Below, one piece after another: positions 36,678-49,505 of a stretch of DNA of 64,000 nucleotides. The DNA lies in assembly GCA_003508835.1 (NCBI GenBank), contig PUFA01000027.1:3534001-3598000 (forward strand). The letters run 5' to 3'. Made by a program: the position numbers and the translations under genes. Below the pieces are notes generated by a model. It was not told where the DNA came from. It searched no databases and saw only the letters and a program-made list of their open reading frames with translations. The stretch's first letter is position 1. Each line of letters opens with the position of its first letter. The DNA is from Eonycteris spelaea. Taxonomy: Eukaryota > Chordata > Mammalia > Chiroptera > Pteropodidae.

Positions 36678-37269
36678 TCAATTATTATTCCCATAAACAC
36701 AAAAACTTCAGAAAGTTTGCCACTGAAGGCTCTCACAATTCAAAATACTGTATCTATGAAAAATGGTAATCTTTCTCTTTAAATCTCAATTTATGCTGTC
36801 TTGTTCTCTCAATTCTTGAATTTGCAGATAATCTAAAACAGAAGTTAATATAAAAAATTCTATTTGCCATGAAAATTTATAAGTTCAGGATGATATTTAT
36901 TTTCCTAGTTATAACATCTATTTCACAATCTTTCAAAACAAAACAGCACTAACAACACTAAGGCAAGTAGAGAAGCAGTAAGATACCAGCCTAAAATTCA
37001 AAACCGTAATACATAAAAAAAGATAAGTCATATACAGATAATAAAAAGTAGGCCAAATATTTTCTTAAACATGATTGCAAAATTGTTTTACAGAATATGT
37101 CTTTATTCTTTAAGACATGCATGCTGAAATATTTAAGTCATGTAACTTTGTTGACCATTTACTTACAAAAGATTTTCATATATATTAACTATATAACATA
37201 TTTGTATCATATATGTACGAAATAAATAAATGTGACAAAATATCTGCTGAACTTACCTATTTGTATTTG

Positions 37270-37440
37270 CTGCCCTCTTTAATTGAGGTATACAACTGAC
37301 ATTTAACATAATATTTGTTTCAGGTATAAAACACAATGATTTGATATTTGTATATATTGCAAAATGATCATCACAATGAATCCAGTTAACATCACCACCA
37401 TACATCGTTACAAAAAAAGTTTTTCTCCACTTCTCCCATT
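37270..37440 (-). mobile_element. L1 3' UTR fragment
   Basis: TTTAATTGAGGTATACAACT, TTTGTATATATTGCAAAATG, ATCATCACAATGAATCCAGT and ACATCACCACCATACATCGT are the reversed L1 3' UTR (L1MA/L1ME style). Confidence 0.75.
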
Positions 37441-37816
37441 CCGCACTTGCTCTCTTTTTAATACTTTTCTACAGTGTTTAAAGTTTTAATATTAAAATGT
37501 GCGAAAAATAGTTTTTAAAAAATCTATTGGGAAATTACTCTGGAAACCTTCCCTACTCCCTTCTCCTCCTCACCCTCAGAGAGTATGTCCCCTTTTTGTG
37601 TGTATATCTCTATCACAGCGCTTAGATACTGCACAATCACAATTATGTTCATATGTCTATGTCCATTACTAGTGTCTGAGCTCCTTATTCACCTTTGTAT
37701 TCTTAAGCTCAAACAGTACCTAGCACATGTACAACGAATGGTTGTGAAACATGCAACAGAACTTTAAATCAGATGTATTTTGTTTAATCCCCTCTCCTCC
37801 AAAAACATAATTACTA

Positions 37817-37921
37817 GCTACACACTCTTAGTGTCCTAGCCGTTAGCTTCATCTTAGTAGCTATCCTAGGGCTACACACTCTTATGTCCTAGCCATTAGC
37901 TTTATCTTAGCAGTTATCCAT
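37817..37921. repeat. Tandem duplication, 54-base period
   Basis: GCTACACACTCTTA...TGTCCTAGCC...TTAGC occurs at 37817 and again at 37871. The two units are about 90% alike, with small differences (GTGTCC versus TGTCC, CCGTTAGCTTC versus CCATTAGCTTT). It belongs to no known family. Confidence 0.9.
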
Positions 37922-40900
37922 TAGAAACATGGCTAAGAACATTTCAACCTAAAAAGAAAAATAACTAACAAAAGGTACAATTTAGGCTTTTCTTCTTATA
38001 ATGCACATATAGATTTAAAGCTTTGCAGCAATGGCTTATAATAGGGGTATTTTATTTGTTACATTATGTATCGACAAAAATTTTTAATGTCATGTATATC
38101 TTCGTCAGGATTTAAAAAGAAAGTACTCCCATTTACCTGGTCCTCCAAACCAGAAATTTAGAAGGTATCTTAGCTATTCTTTCCAAATTTTAAGAATCAT
38201 TCATTATGTCCTTTCTATTTCGACTCAACTATCTCCAGAGTTAGTTTCCCCTTCCCTATTCTTACTGCCACTGTGCTAATCTTTATCAGTGATTATTCCC
38301 TTCGCAGACTATTACTATGGTCCTCTTTTGTCCCCTTCTCCCCGACCTTACTAAGCAGAAAATCAGTAAAATGTTGGGTAAATGGAACTACATTTCTTAA
38401 GTTCCTTCCAAGTGGTCAATTGCTAGTGATGGTTTCACTTAGTTTTAGTAAAGCCAAAAGTATATATTTCAAGAGAGAAGAGATCAACAATATCATGTAT
38501 TATGAATGAGTTATATAAAATTCATAACTGTATAAGAATGTTTTTGAGAACAGTGATCACCTCATTCAATGCTCCCCTAAGAAAGATCATGTGGGAAATT
38601 TCTTTTAAACCTCAGTCCCTGAAAAAATGAAAAAGTTTTTTCATTTATTTCAGGTTGCTAAGAAGCTCAGTCAAATGTATACCTAATTTTAATCACTGTA
38701 TAGGGCAGTGATGTATACTCATTAATAAAAATTCTCAATAAAAAAAATACTGATTGTTAACTGCATCAATTTTCTAGTAATATTATTACACTGCCTAGTA
38801 ATATTATTCTCAAAGAGGAATACTGCAATTACCTGAATTCAAATCCTATACTATTCTCTGAGGTTCTTAACAACAGTAATAATAATATTGACTATTACAA
38901 CTCAAAACTAAATTTACTGGGCTAGATCTATCCTTACATTTTCTCCTTTCTTGTAGAAGTAAGTACCTTTAAGCTCAAACTGAAAATTTTGTTTGTGAAA
39001 CTATTTTTTTATAGTGAGAATAGATTAAGAAGTTAAAGAAAAGGAAATTATATTCAAGATTTCCCTCAGTCTATGGAAGGGTGTTCAGACAGCTACTGCA
39101 ACCCAATTTTTTAAATAGATACATGTATTCCCAAAGCTAAAGATAAAATGAAAGAATAATATTTTTGTACTTCTATAGACTTAAAAAGTGATTGGTTAAG
39201 AGTTAATCATTAAGTATAGGGATAAAATAATGCTGTTACTCATATTGCCATTGTAATCAATAATAAACTGTTTACTACATACATTATAATGTTAGATATA
39301 AACTTCTTTGTTGTTCTTCTAAAAAACAAAAAAATCTCAGTCAGAAAAAGGTGAGTTATCGCAACACAAAAAATAAAGCAGGCAGAGAGCGCAGTTTTCA
39401 GTATACAGGAGAGGAACATTTAGTATAGGTGGTACAGGGTGCAGACTAAGATCAAATTTTAAATTAAAATCACTCGAAATCAACTAAATAATTTAAATTC
39501 AAAAAACTGAATAAAGCATTTCAAATCTTAAACTTACCTTTTATAGAAATTTAGATTCTTGGATATTGAATTTATAACGGAACTAAATCCATTAACCCTT
39601 TTATATCAAGTGAACAATAACTCTATTATTTCTCCACATTCCTTCCAGTTACTACTATAACCTAGAGCTCCATAGCTACCTAATAATATTAATAGGCAAC
39701 TTAGAATTTTGTTTCTTATTTCATTTTAATGACATTAAGACCTTCCAGTATAAAAAATTCATATAACACTATTTCATTAAACTACAACACAGCAAGGTTT
39801 GGCTTTGGCTTTATAAATCAAGTTTTTATAAAATGGCTAATACTGAGGATTGTTTAAAATTACAGAATTTTGGAGACAAAAACCTTAGAGCTCACTTTAC
39901 ATTGTAACCTTCTTTGTTTGAAAACTTCCACCATTACCACTATAAATAAAGAAAGTAGACTGTCTTACAAGAAAATATTAACTTGTTTTACCATTATTTC
40001 AAAGCCTTAACTCCTAGACTTTAAATATGTTTGGATTGAGCCTAGAAATAGGAACTGCCAAATTAAATATTTTTTTACTGATGTTTTGAGTTTTTATAAA
40101 TATATCTAATAAAGTTTAACATTCTAAAAAAAAAAATCTGAATGTATAATATGCTCCTGAATAAAGGGTGTGACACAATTAAAGTTACAACCGAATTGTT
40201 TTAAGGTTCTAAGACACCAAGCCTCACATCAGCCTGAACCACTTCTAACTAACCGGCTTCCTAAACTGACTAGGTGGTTTCCATCTGCACTGGTCCCTTT
40301 AAAAAAAAAAAGATAACATGTCAAAAGATCCAAGTTAGAAATATAAAATAACAGAAATATATATTTCATATGTCTTTACTAAACTTAAGTCTACCCTTTA
40401 CAGAAGAGCAAAAATATAGCCCCACTCCCCAGGAACTTTTAATGTAATTAGATTCAAAATGCTGATTTCAACACTAATTACTTGACGCCATTCTGATGTC
40501 TTCAAGCGAGCTTTAATTTTTTTAATTTTAAGAGAGTCAAAAAAAAAAAAAAAACCATACTTGCTAATTTGTTTTCTAGGAGCACCAACCCTTAATACTA
40601 AAAAGGCTAGAAAAAGTCAAAATAACGTAATAAGGAAGATACTAAAACAGTCTTTTTTTTTTTGAGTAGTACAATTTTTAGTTTATCGAGATGAATTCTG
40701 AAGATCATTTAGCATAAGGACAAAACATCAATCCCCCATTTATAATCACCTCATGCTCTTTTAATGAAAGGAAGGGAAAAGAAAGAAGGTAGAAATAAAG
40801 TCTCAAGAAAAAGAAATGGCTCACAAGGGGGAAAAACAGTATTGTGAGCAAAATTTTAGGTAGAACGACGCATAAAAAGATTCATGACACTAGCTCTATA

Positions 40901-42224
40901 ATTTCTTTGGCATCATTATACAGTACATCATAATTAAGACACATAATTAAGACAGTTTGTATTTTGTAAAAATACAAAGATAAAAAGCTAGTTAAATTCT
41001 TCATTAATCATCACATAAATCTGAATACACTCTGTAACCTTAATGTTTTATCCTGGGAGTGAGATGCACTGAAGTCTATATGCCATACTATTCTTCCAAT
41101 CACCATAGATGAAGAATCCAAGACAATGATTAACCTTTTTAATTACAATTTGAGTATTTTAAGTTATTTAATAAGCACACCATTAAGAAATTTTAGTGTT
41201 CACACCAACAAACCAGAATCTATATTTTAGATAGAAACTTTAAAGATTTTATTACTTAGGAATATACTATATTATGTAAAAAGTTTAAATGATAGGGTAT
41301 GATAGTCCCAACCATTATTTCCAACACATAAATCCATCACACTGTACATGTTACAATACATGTAAATTACAATATAGGTAAACTCTTAAGTGAATGTGTA
41401 ACAAGCTATGATTGTTATAATCTCTGGGATTTGGCTGACATCTCTTGCCAACACATCTCTGAATTGTGGTTTAATTTTCAATTACAACATACACTGATAA
41501 CCATGCAATTTTATTTAATCATTTGTTTTTAAAGCCTTAAACCCAAAAATGGCCTTTTAAAAGGACAAAATAATAAATTCAAACAAGGATACCTGATTCA
41601 TGTCTAATGCCTTTCTTCAATATGTGGATGTCTTTATAATGTCTACACTTCATCTTTAAAACTAAATGTATTGTCAGGATTGTGATTAATCATTTAAATA
41701 ACCACAGCTGTGTTTACTTCAGTGTGCAAGCCTCCAGATGTGTACTGGTAAAAAAAAATTACCATATTTTAAGAAGTCAGAATTGGAAGTAACCAATAAC
41801 AGATGCCTGATACATAAGTTTCTAGCAATTCTCAATTACTTAGGGCTTTGCCCTCAAAGTTGGCTTTGTTCACATTTGCCAGTGAGAATCACACCTGTGA
41901 CTAGCTTTCTATTTCAAAAATCTGAGCTATCAAAGATCCCATCTAAGTATTACCTTGACTTTTAAGTGTGAAAAAGGGTTTTTTCTCAAACAAGGACCAA
42001 AAACGTTAGTGAGGAACTTCAGAGCAAACAACCAAAAGCAAGTTATAAATGATGTTGCTACCAGACACTATTGGTGACCACATTGTAGTTATTTGTGACC
42101 AGGAGTCTGAAACAAGAGGCTCCAAATAACTTACAAAACCAGTTACAATTTTTCTTACAAGAAAACAAAGGAATTTCAAACACAATTATTTTCATCAATT
42201 TAAAAATATATACATATACATATG

Positions 42225-42228
<4 letters not shown>
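37922..42228. other. Long AT-rich intronic stretch, nothing recognised
   Basis: No repeat family, gene or exon was recognised. It has A runs at 40121, 40301 and 40541 and a short direct repeat CTAGTAATATTATT near 38775-38808. If truly repeat-free, this is the largest unique block of the window. Confidence 0.35.

Positions 42229-42262
<34 letters not shown>
42229..42262. repeat. (CA)n microsatellite
   Basis: An uninterrupted CA run of about 34 bases, preceded by TATACATATGCATA. Confidence 0.97.
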
Positions 42263-42265
<3 letters not shown>

Positions 42266-42569
42266 TGGTTCCAATATAAAGTCATGCTGACTTTGGTTCT
42301 CTTTGTTGATTAGTGCTTTCTCCATAATTCTAAGAATTCCCAAAAACATTACTACACTCGTCTTTCCAAGCCCTCAGGCACTACACTCATCTCAATTCCC
42401 TCATTCTGCTCCTCCATACTACGGAGTCAAGTGTATCCGAGGTGAACTCTACCATCCATCATCCATTAGACATGTAGGTGCAAAGTCCCAACCCCTGATT
42501 TCTTACTTCACTACTCCATATCGAACTCGTTGCCAAAGCTCCTCTGTTGTTCTTGCATCAGTCTCCACT

Positions 42570-43015
42570 TCTTTCCTAATGACACCCTATTTCAGGCCCT
42601 TAGTCCTCACCTAAGCTATTTCAGCAATTTGCTAGCTTCCTTGACTCTGTCTCTTTCTATTCCTTTCAAATGAATTCTGCTGGGTTAATTTTCCTAAACC
42701 ACCTCCTACCTATAGGAAACTCACACATATCAAACCAACAACCAACAAAAAAATCCATGTCTCATCTACTTAAAGATAAAGTCCAAACTGGTCATTTGGC
42801 TTAAAGCATTCCATGATTAGGCCCCGAACTACATGTATTTTTAAGCATATTTCAGTCAAATTATACACACTGATTTTCCACCTCCAAGCATCTATTCCTT
42901 TCCTTTCCTTTGACAACCACTTTCCTTCATTTCTATCTTTTGAAAGTTCTGTTCAAATGTTACCGTCTCACATTGTACACAACTGAAAACAATTTCCCCT
43001 TTTCAACTGCTGTTG
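42570..43015 (+). repeat. L2 LINE remnant
   Basis: The order matches decayed L2: CCTACCTATAGGAAACTCAC, TTAAAGATAAAGTCCAAACT, GCATTCCATGATTAGGCCCC, then TTCTGTTCAAATGTTACCGT and a polypyrimidine-rich tail. Confidence 0.6.
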
Positions 43016-43278
43016 CACTTTACTATCAATGGATTAATCCTCGCTGCCCCCAACCACCACAGCAGCAATTGGAAGGAAATTAAATGAAATCTTACCCAGA
43101 AGCCCAACAGATAAAGACAATCAAAAGCAAAGTTGCTCTGGCTTAATTGGGGGTGCAAGGGAAGGACTTTGAGCCCCACATTCCAAGATAAGCATCTGCA
43201 AAATACTATAAAGTATAAGCTTGGTATGAAAACCACAGATCTATATCTCTATATCTCCCTCAACATTTGTATCACTAA

Positions 43279-43281
<3 letters not shown>

Positions 43282-43329
<48 letters not shown>
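43282..43329. repeat. (CT)n microsatellite
   Basis: An uninterrupted CT run of about 48 bases. In the SEM1 transcript it would read as GA repeats. Confidence 0.98.
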
Positions 43330-43334
<5 letters not shown>

Positions 43335-43429
43335 CCCACCCTACCCTTGCCACCCCATAAGGAGTCAAATCTGCCTCAGATCAGCCTGTAGTTAACTGTG
43401 ACTTTGAAAAGCTAATTTTACCAAGTACA

Positions 43430-43525
43430 AACCATTTACTAAGCACAATGCCATGAGGATTAAATGAGACTATGTATCTAAAGCACTTAGTACTGATAAA
43501 TGGCAGTCAATATCATTCTCTCTCT
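43430..43525 (+). repeat. MIR fragment
   Basis: GAGGATTAAATGAGACTATG, TAAAGCACTTAGTACTGATA and AATGGCAGTCAATATCATTC are the sense 3' half of MIR. Confidence 0.7.
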
Positions 43526-44317
43526 GCACCACTGAGTGCCAGATTTATAGGAAGCACTCAGGAAATACATATTCAACGAGTAAATCATTTATTATGTGCT
43601 AATCACTGCAAGAGAACTTGAGGAGTGAGGGAATTAAGAAGAGTAACATGTTCCAGAGTAAAGGCAATTCATGCCCCCTTCTACCAAGCATTAAATACAC
43701 AAAAGAATATAAAATTGGAAGGAAAAAAAAAAGATATTTGGTGAATTTTTAGGACCTCAGAAGAAGAGTATAACTATAGTTTTTGAAACTTATTTTCCCC
43801 TCGACATTTTCAGTTCATCACATCTTTCAATGAATGATGTTTAACAACCGAGTAATACTATTTGTCACAACTGCTTATTGCTTGTTGATTCCATAGAATC
43901 AGTGAAACAGCTAATCAAATAATTTTTACTATGTAATATCCTGAGTCATACTTCTCATTTCCCCCTGCCAAGCACCAATAATTTGATTTGTGGGTTTTTT
44001 ACTCCACTGTATTTCTTTATATCTCTTGTACACCTGTGTGCATACTTAAACGATGTATGCTATTGTTTTATGTATTTTCATATTTTATATAAATAACCAC
44101 ACTATCTTTAAAAATACTTTTGGAAAAGGATTTCGGCAATATTTTTTAATTTAAAAGTTTTAACACTAGAAAATATATTATCAAATAACCTACAATCTCA
44201 ACAAGCTTAATTAGCATAGACCTAGAATTACAAATAAAATTTGTCAAAAATAGTTAGAATTCTAAATAAACTAAACATCATCCAGAATCCAAATCCCTAA
44301 ACAGATTAGGGGGTAGA

Positions 44318-44387
44318 AAAGGAGATTAATGATCACTGAATACCAACTTTACGCCAAACTCTATGCTATGCACTTTACATGTATCAT
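44318..44387 (-). repeat. MIR, left half interrupted by an LTR
   Basis: TACCAACTTTACGCCAAACT and CTATGCTATGCACTTTACAT belong to the reversed MIR 3' end; the rest appears after 44763. Confidence 0.65.
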
Positions 44388-44763
44388 TGTTATGGACTGA
44401 TTTACCTGTGTCCCCCAGACCCCAAAATTCTTATGTTGAAGCCCTAACTCCCAATGTGATGGTATTTGAAGATGGAGATTTTAAAAGGTAATTAAGGTTA
44501 TATGAGGTCATGAGGGTGGAGTCCTAGTGATGAAATTATTAGGCCATTATAGGAAAAGACATCAGAGAGCTTGCTCCCTCTCCTCCACCTTGTAAGGATA
44601 AAGTGAGAATAGTCTACGAGCCAGGAACAGGGCCCTCACCAAGAAATAAATCAGCTAACACCTTGATCTTGGACCTCCCAGGCTCCAGAATTGTGAGAAA
44701 ATAAATTTTTGTTGTATAAGACACTAAGTATATGGTATTTTGTTATGGCATCAGACTAACACA
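44388..44763 (+). mobile_element. Solo MaLR-type LTR inserted in a MIR
   Basis: Begins TGTTATGGACTGATTTACCT and ends CATCAGACTAACACA. In between it shows TTATGTTGAAGCCCTAACTC, GGTCATGAGGGTGGAGTCCT, CTTGATCTTGGACCTCCCAG, TGTGAGAAAATAAATTTTTG and TGGTATTTTGTTATGGCATC. These are classic MaLR-type LTR features, including the AATAAA polyadenylation signal. No retroviral genes are present. Confidence 0.85.
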
Positions 44764-44860
44764 ACCACGTAATCCCTACATGACTCTAATTATTATGTAT
44801 AAATTACATATGAAGAAACTGAGAATTAAGAAGGTAACAGTTCAAGGACAAAAAATAATG
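44764..44860 (-). repeat. MIR, right half after the LTR
   Basis: TATGTATAAATTACATATGA and GAAACTGAGAATTAAGAAGG continue the reversed MIR cut at 44387. Confidence 0.65.
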
Positions 44861-45039
44861 GTCAATCTCACTCAAATCAATCCAAATCAAATGATATGAT
44901 TATATTTTCATCCATCAGGTTTCCAATAACTTAAATGTTTCATATGGAATATAATCAAACTTATGAGGAAAACGTGAACTGTAGACGGGACTGTTAATTA
45001 ACTCCTCCTCACAGAAGAAATTTGAAAATATATGTCAAA

Positions 45040-46470
45040 TTTCAAAATGCACCTGGTCCTAATGAGGTGCCAGGGCCGAAGTAGAGCCACAAGGGCATTC
45101 ATACGGATGAGTAGCACTGTGTGGCTGGTGTGTCAGAGCATGGACATGGTGAAGAAATCAAATCATCCAATACTGGAGTAAGAAGAGTAGAGACTGGCAT
45201 GGTACAGAATGTTGAAGCCCAAGAGGGATAAGCAGGATATCTACGGGTGGAGGGAGCAAAAAAGATTGGATAGGGAGGAGGAAGACCAAAATAGACAATA
45301 TATGTACAATAACAGAAGCCAGGTTTCTCACTGTTGAGGAATTACAAACACAGATAGAGAAAAAAAACTAGAAATATACCCCGTGGTGGTGAACTGTAAT
45401 TGGAGATATCTGTGTGAATTTATGATTTTATATCAGCATACACACATATAAGTATAAAAATATATATATGTATATACACATTAGTATATTTCCTAGTTTT
45501 GTCTACTGAGACGGTCCCAAAAGCAATTTGCAAAATTGGAGCTAAGATCTTGCCTTCTAAATGTTATTCCACACTAAAAGGAATGTGCCTCGGAGAAATG
45601 GCTAATTCCAGAACTGGAGCAGGAAAAGCATAAGATTAGCCTTGAATACCTTCTTGTGCCAGAATGTTAGAAAATGCACAAAGAATGATGGTAACATGTC
45701 AAAAGGTTACAGCAGACAGCTTGAAGGGGTTCCCATTGTTCAAATAGGGGACAATTTGGAGATGAAAGTAAGTAACAGTAATATATTATAACCCACTGAA
45801 TGAGAATTCATGAGTCTGTGCTAATATAAATAGCTTGAAAGTTTGATGAATGCAATACTGTATTTACAGCGTTTCAAAGTCTCTCCTCACAAAACACCTA
45901 TTATGAATGAGTAATCTAAAAATGGAAAAGTCTCTCATACACTACTTTAATAAAGTGATCAAAGTGAACATCATCAGTAATAAAACAAATAAGAATCATG
46001 TTCCACCTGATAGGATACAATGAGAACAAAAAATCATGACTATGATTTTCCTGCCAAGGTGCAGAACATGAATCTAAGCACAGGGAAACACCAGACAAAG
46101 TAACTGGCCTATAATCTTCACAAGTATCAAAATCAAGAAAGTCAAAGACAAACTGATAACTGCTCTAGACTGAGGAAACCTAAGAGACATGACAACCATG
46201 ACTCTAAATCAAGACATTATTGAGACAATCTGAGAAGCCTGAAAGAAATTTGTGGATTAGAGATTATAGTAATGTATCAATGTGTTAATTTCCAATTTTG
46301 ATGTTTGTACTGTGGTTGTCTTTGCAGGAAATATACACATTAAAATATTCTGGAGTGAAGGGCATCAGATTGGCAACTTACTCACTTATGGTGGAGGGGG
46401 GAAGGTTGTACTTTCAATTACTCTGTAAATCTGCAATTATTTCAAAGTAAAAAAATTATATTAAAAAATT
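45040..46470 (+). repeat. Ancient LINE-like repeat, family uncertain
   Basis: The 3' end is characteristic of an old mammalian repeat: GTAATGTATCAATGTGTTAA, TTTGATGTTTGTACTGTGGT, GTGAAGGGCATCAGATTGG, then TCTGTAAATCTGCAATTATT and TCAAAGTAAAAAAATT. Upstream parts (AAGCAATTTGCAAAATTGGA, AATTCATGAGTCTGTGCTAA) may belong to the same element. No coding capacity remains. Confidence 0.45.
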
Positions 46471-46884
46471 TTTTGAATGCACCTTTAATTTGACCTGGCA
46501 AATTCTTCTCTGAGTTTATCTTATATAAAAGCAAAAAGCATGCATACAAAGATATAAGACTATTCACTGCAGCATATGATTGGCATGAAAGGACATTCAA
46601 TAGGCACTTTGCCATTTATTTTATTTTTTTCTTAAAAGTATTTAGTGACATGAATTCTCCATTTCTTGCTACCACCATGAATTAATTTAAATGTATGACA
46701 GTATTATTTATGTGTCTATTACATTTAATAACTGAAAGTAGCAAAGCTCCTTTTGGTACTAGGTAAAATAATTAGTGCGATATCAGATATAATCAGTATT
46801 AGCTGTATCTACCTCTACATTTAAGATTCTAAGGAATCCTTCTTTTAATGGGTTAGCCCAGCTAGTATCCAATGTTCAAGTAAA

Positions 46885-47056
46885 TATTTCTCAGTGGCAT
46901 TTTTCATAGGACAATTCTTCCCTGTACAGGACTGGCCTATGAATAGCAGGCATTTAAAATCCTTGACCTCTACCCACAAAATGCTGGTACTTATTTCACA
47001 TTCCTACCTGTCAAGTAAAGGTGACATCCAAAAATACTCTCCTGGTTAAGAATTAC
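46885..47056 (+). mobile_element. MER20-like hAT element
   Basis: CATAGGACAATTCTTCCCTG, TTGACCTCTACCCACAAAAT, GACATCCAAAAATACTCTCC and TGGTTAAGAATTAC follow the order of MER20, a placental-mammal hAT fossil. Moderate decay. Confidence 0.6.
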
Positions 47057-48453
47057 AAGATGACCTACTCTGTTAAACACAGGCGAGAGTGCCTTGGTTA
47101 TTCTAGAATGCTGGCAGCATTGGGAGACCACCAGCCTATTATCTGCCTCAACAGACATATTCTCATCAAGTGTCTTACCCAGGAATTTCTCCAGGATGGT
47201 GGAGGGGTAATTGGTATACTGCTCTTGATTTCTTCAAATATAGCAGTTTCACTGGTTAAAGAAAAATTATAGAATACTTAGCATAATAATATTCTCTTGT
47301 AAATACCACTGCTTCTAGAGGCAAATTTGGTTTCATTTTAAATATTTTTTAAAAAGCTTTTCCCTCAAAAAAGGAAAAAACTCGATTCTGGCACAGGAAA
47401 AAGAAACTAAAAGAATCTAAAAGCTCACTTGTTCTTCCCACTTTTACTCTCACTAACTTACCCTTGTCAGAGAAAGGAGATTAATGAAAATATTTTAATG
47501 CACTTTCAATAGCTGTTGAATATGAAAAACTGTGTGAAGTTTCAAATAAATTAAGAGTATTTCAGTTTTAGACCCCACTCTACTACCACCAATCTAGACT
47601 TTGAAAAAATCTACCTTCTGTAGACTTCAAGTTGCTTTCCAGTTCTAGAATTCTAACCATGCCAAAGCCTCCAAAATTATAATCAATCATGCCCAGAACA
47701 TTGAATGTTTTCCTAATAAAGCCTATTCTCAATCAGTTTAAATAGTCAAGAAGTTGCAGAATGAGTTTCACAAGGATCCTAAACATAATTTTTAACAGTT
47801 CCTACTTAACGATGAGATTACACACCTACCAACTAGAATTGTGAAGAACCACCAACCTAACACAGATCCAGAATAAATAAGGGGGGGGGGGAGGGGGAAG
47901 CATTTGTTCCCTTGTACTTTCAAAGAATCACCTCACCTCACAACACTCACATTTTCTGAAGAGATATTCAGAAAAAAAACAATGAGGCCTCCATGAAAAC
48001 ACATTATCTTAGTTTCTTTTTTAAAACAGAAATCCCCCTTTCTTAAAATGACTGAACTGGCATCCTACCAAACAAGTTCTTACGTGAGATGAGATGTAGC
48101 AACAACACTCCCAAAAGATGGACAATTCTTTAGTTAAACCAGGGACACTTTAATTTCAGTAAAGGCTTTCACATAGCAGGCTCTTAACTGCAAGCTACCC
48201 TTGACAGTGGGCATCATCCACTTTCTGGAGCACAGACACCCAACAAGACCTTTGAAAGACCTTGCATAGATTGAAAAGATGATTGCAGGCAATTTAAAAG
48301 TTGTTACCTATTTGTGATTCTGTCAGTGGCATATTTACCATGAAGACAATCACAAGAACTTCCAAAGAAGGCAAAGAACTATGAAAGTAATTCAGGGAGT
48401 TAACCAAAAAAAATTAAGTGCTGAAAGATTCAAAATAGGCCACATTTTTAAAG
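47057..48453. other. Intronic interval with a G-run, nothing else recognised
   Basis: No gene or transposon was identified. It contains the G-run at 47881-47898. Confidence 0.3.
47881..47898. repeat. G-run (G11, A, G5)
   Basis: Plus strand has eleven G, one A, then five G. The SEM1 transcript would read this as a C-run, so the G strand is the template. Confidence 0.95.
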
Positions 48454-48612
48454 CAGTACTTCTCCAACTTTAATGCGCATACACAGCCTTTAGGAACCTT
48501 GGTAAAGTCCAAACTGAGTCAGTAGGTCTAGGCTGAGATGCTGCATTTCTAACAAGCTCCCAGGTAATGCCAAAACTGTTGGTCCACAGAGCACACTTTG
48601 AATGGCAATGAA
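48454..48612 (+). mobile_element. MER5A-like hAT element
   Basis: Starts CAGTACTTCTCCAACTTTAA, then GAGTCAGTAGGTCTAGGCTG, TGCATTTCTAACAAGCTCCC and AGGTAATGCCAAAACTGTTG, and ends CACACTTTGAATGGCAATG. The order and length match MER5A. Confidence 0.8.
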
Positions 48613-49254
48613 AATTAACCATGACTAGGCTAAAAATGTCAGAAATGTACCATTTCAAAAGATAAATGATTCTTTGAAGATATTTTTCCAAGGTTTTTTT
48701 TTCTTTTAGTTTTGCTATTTATCAGAGCAATTTTTATTAGTAAATATTGATTGGCTTTACCTCATAAGCTAATTTTGTATACAGCAAAATCTCAATAATT
48801 GAAATTAACAACAAAGGAAAACTGTCTGAATTAAAAACTAAAGAAGAAAAACGCGGAAACCTAAACAAAAGCAATTCAAATGTTATTTCTCATTTTAAAC
48901 GGAAAGTTTCCTGAATGAAGCAGTTTCTACAAACTCCAACCTCCTGAAGACAAATATTCTGTAAGGTGAGCAATAAAAGGTGAGTTACTTAAGGTAAATA
49001 AACCAATCTGCTGGGAGAGGCCTGTCTTCACAAAAAATATTCTCTGCTTTACTTTTTAGCTTTAATGAGATTTTTCAATGTTACTATCAATATTTTCAAC
49101 AAATTTCTGCTCACAACATAAACTTAAAACAAGAACTACATATTCTGCAAAAGCTGTTAAAAGTTGCTGAGAAAAATCATGCGCATCATCAGGTACACGG
49201 TTATCTCTAGATCCTTTTAAGCAGTCAATTTTCAACTACTTATTCTACATATAG
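48613..49254. other. Intronic interval, nothing recognised
   Basis: No gene or repeat was identified. Confidence 0.3.
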
Positions 49255-49505
49255 ATTCATTCCTTTAACAAGCCTTTATTAACCACCTACTATGTGCCAG
49301 GCACTTTGATAAATGTTACGGACAAAGCTTGGATTGAGGATTCACTAAAGACTGACCTTTCACATCTTGGCTTAACCACCTAATGGCAAGCTTTTTAAAT
49401 CTCTGAGCCTGTTTCCTCAGGGTTATGGTGATAATTAGACTATATACTGTAAATAAAGTGCCTAACATTATAACTTGTATATGATAAACGATGAATACAT
49501 ACATG
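49255..49505 (+). repeat. L2/MIR-type remnants
   Basis: TTATTAACCACCTACTATGT and GCCAGGCACTTTGATAAATG are typical L2 3' end words. A MIR-like piece follows (CTTGGCTTAACCACCTAATG, AATCTCTGAGCCTGTTTCCT, TAAAGTGCCTAACATTATAA). Confidence 0.65.
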
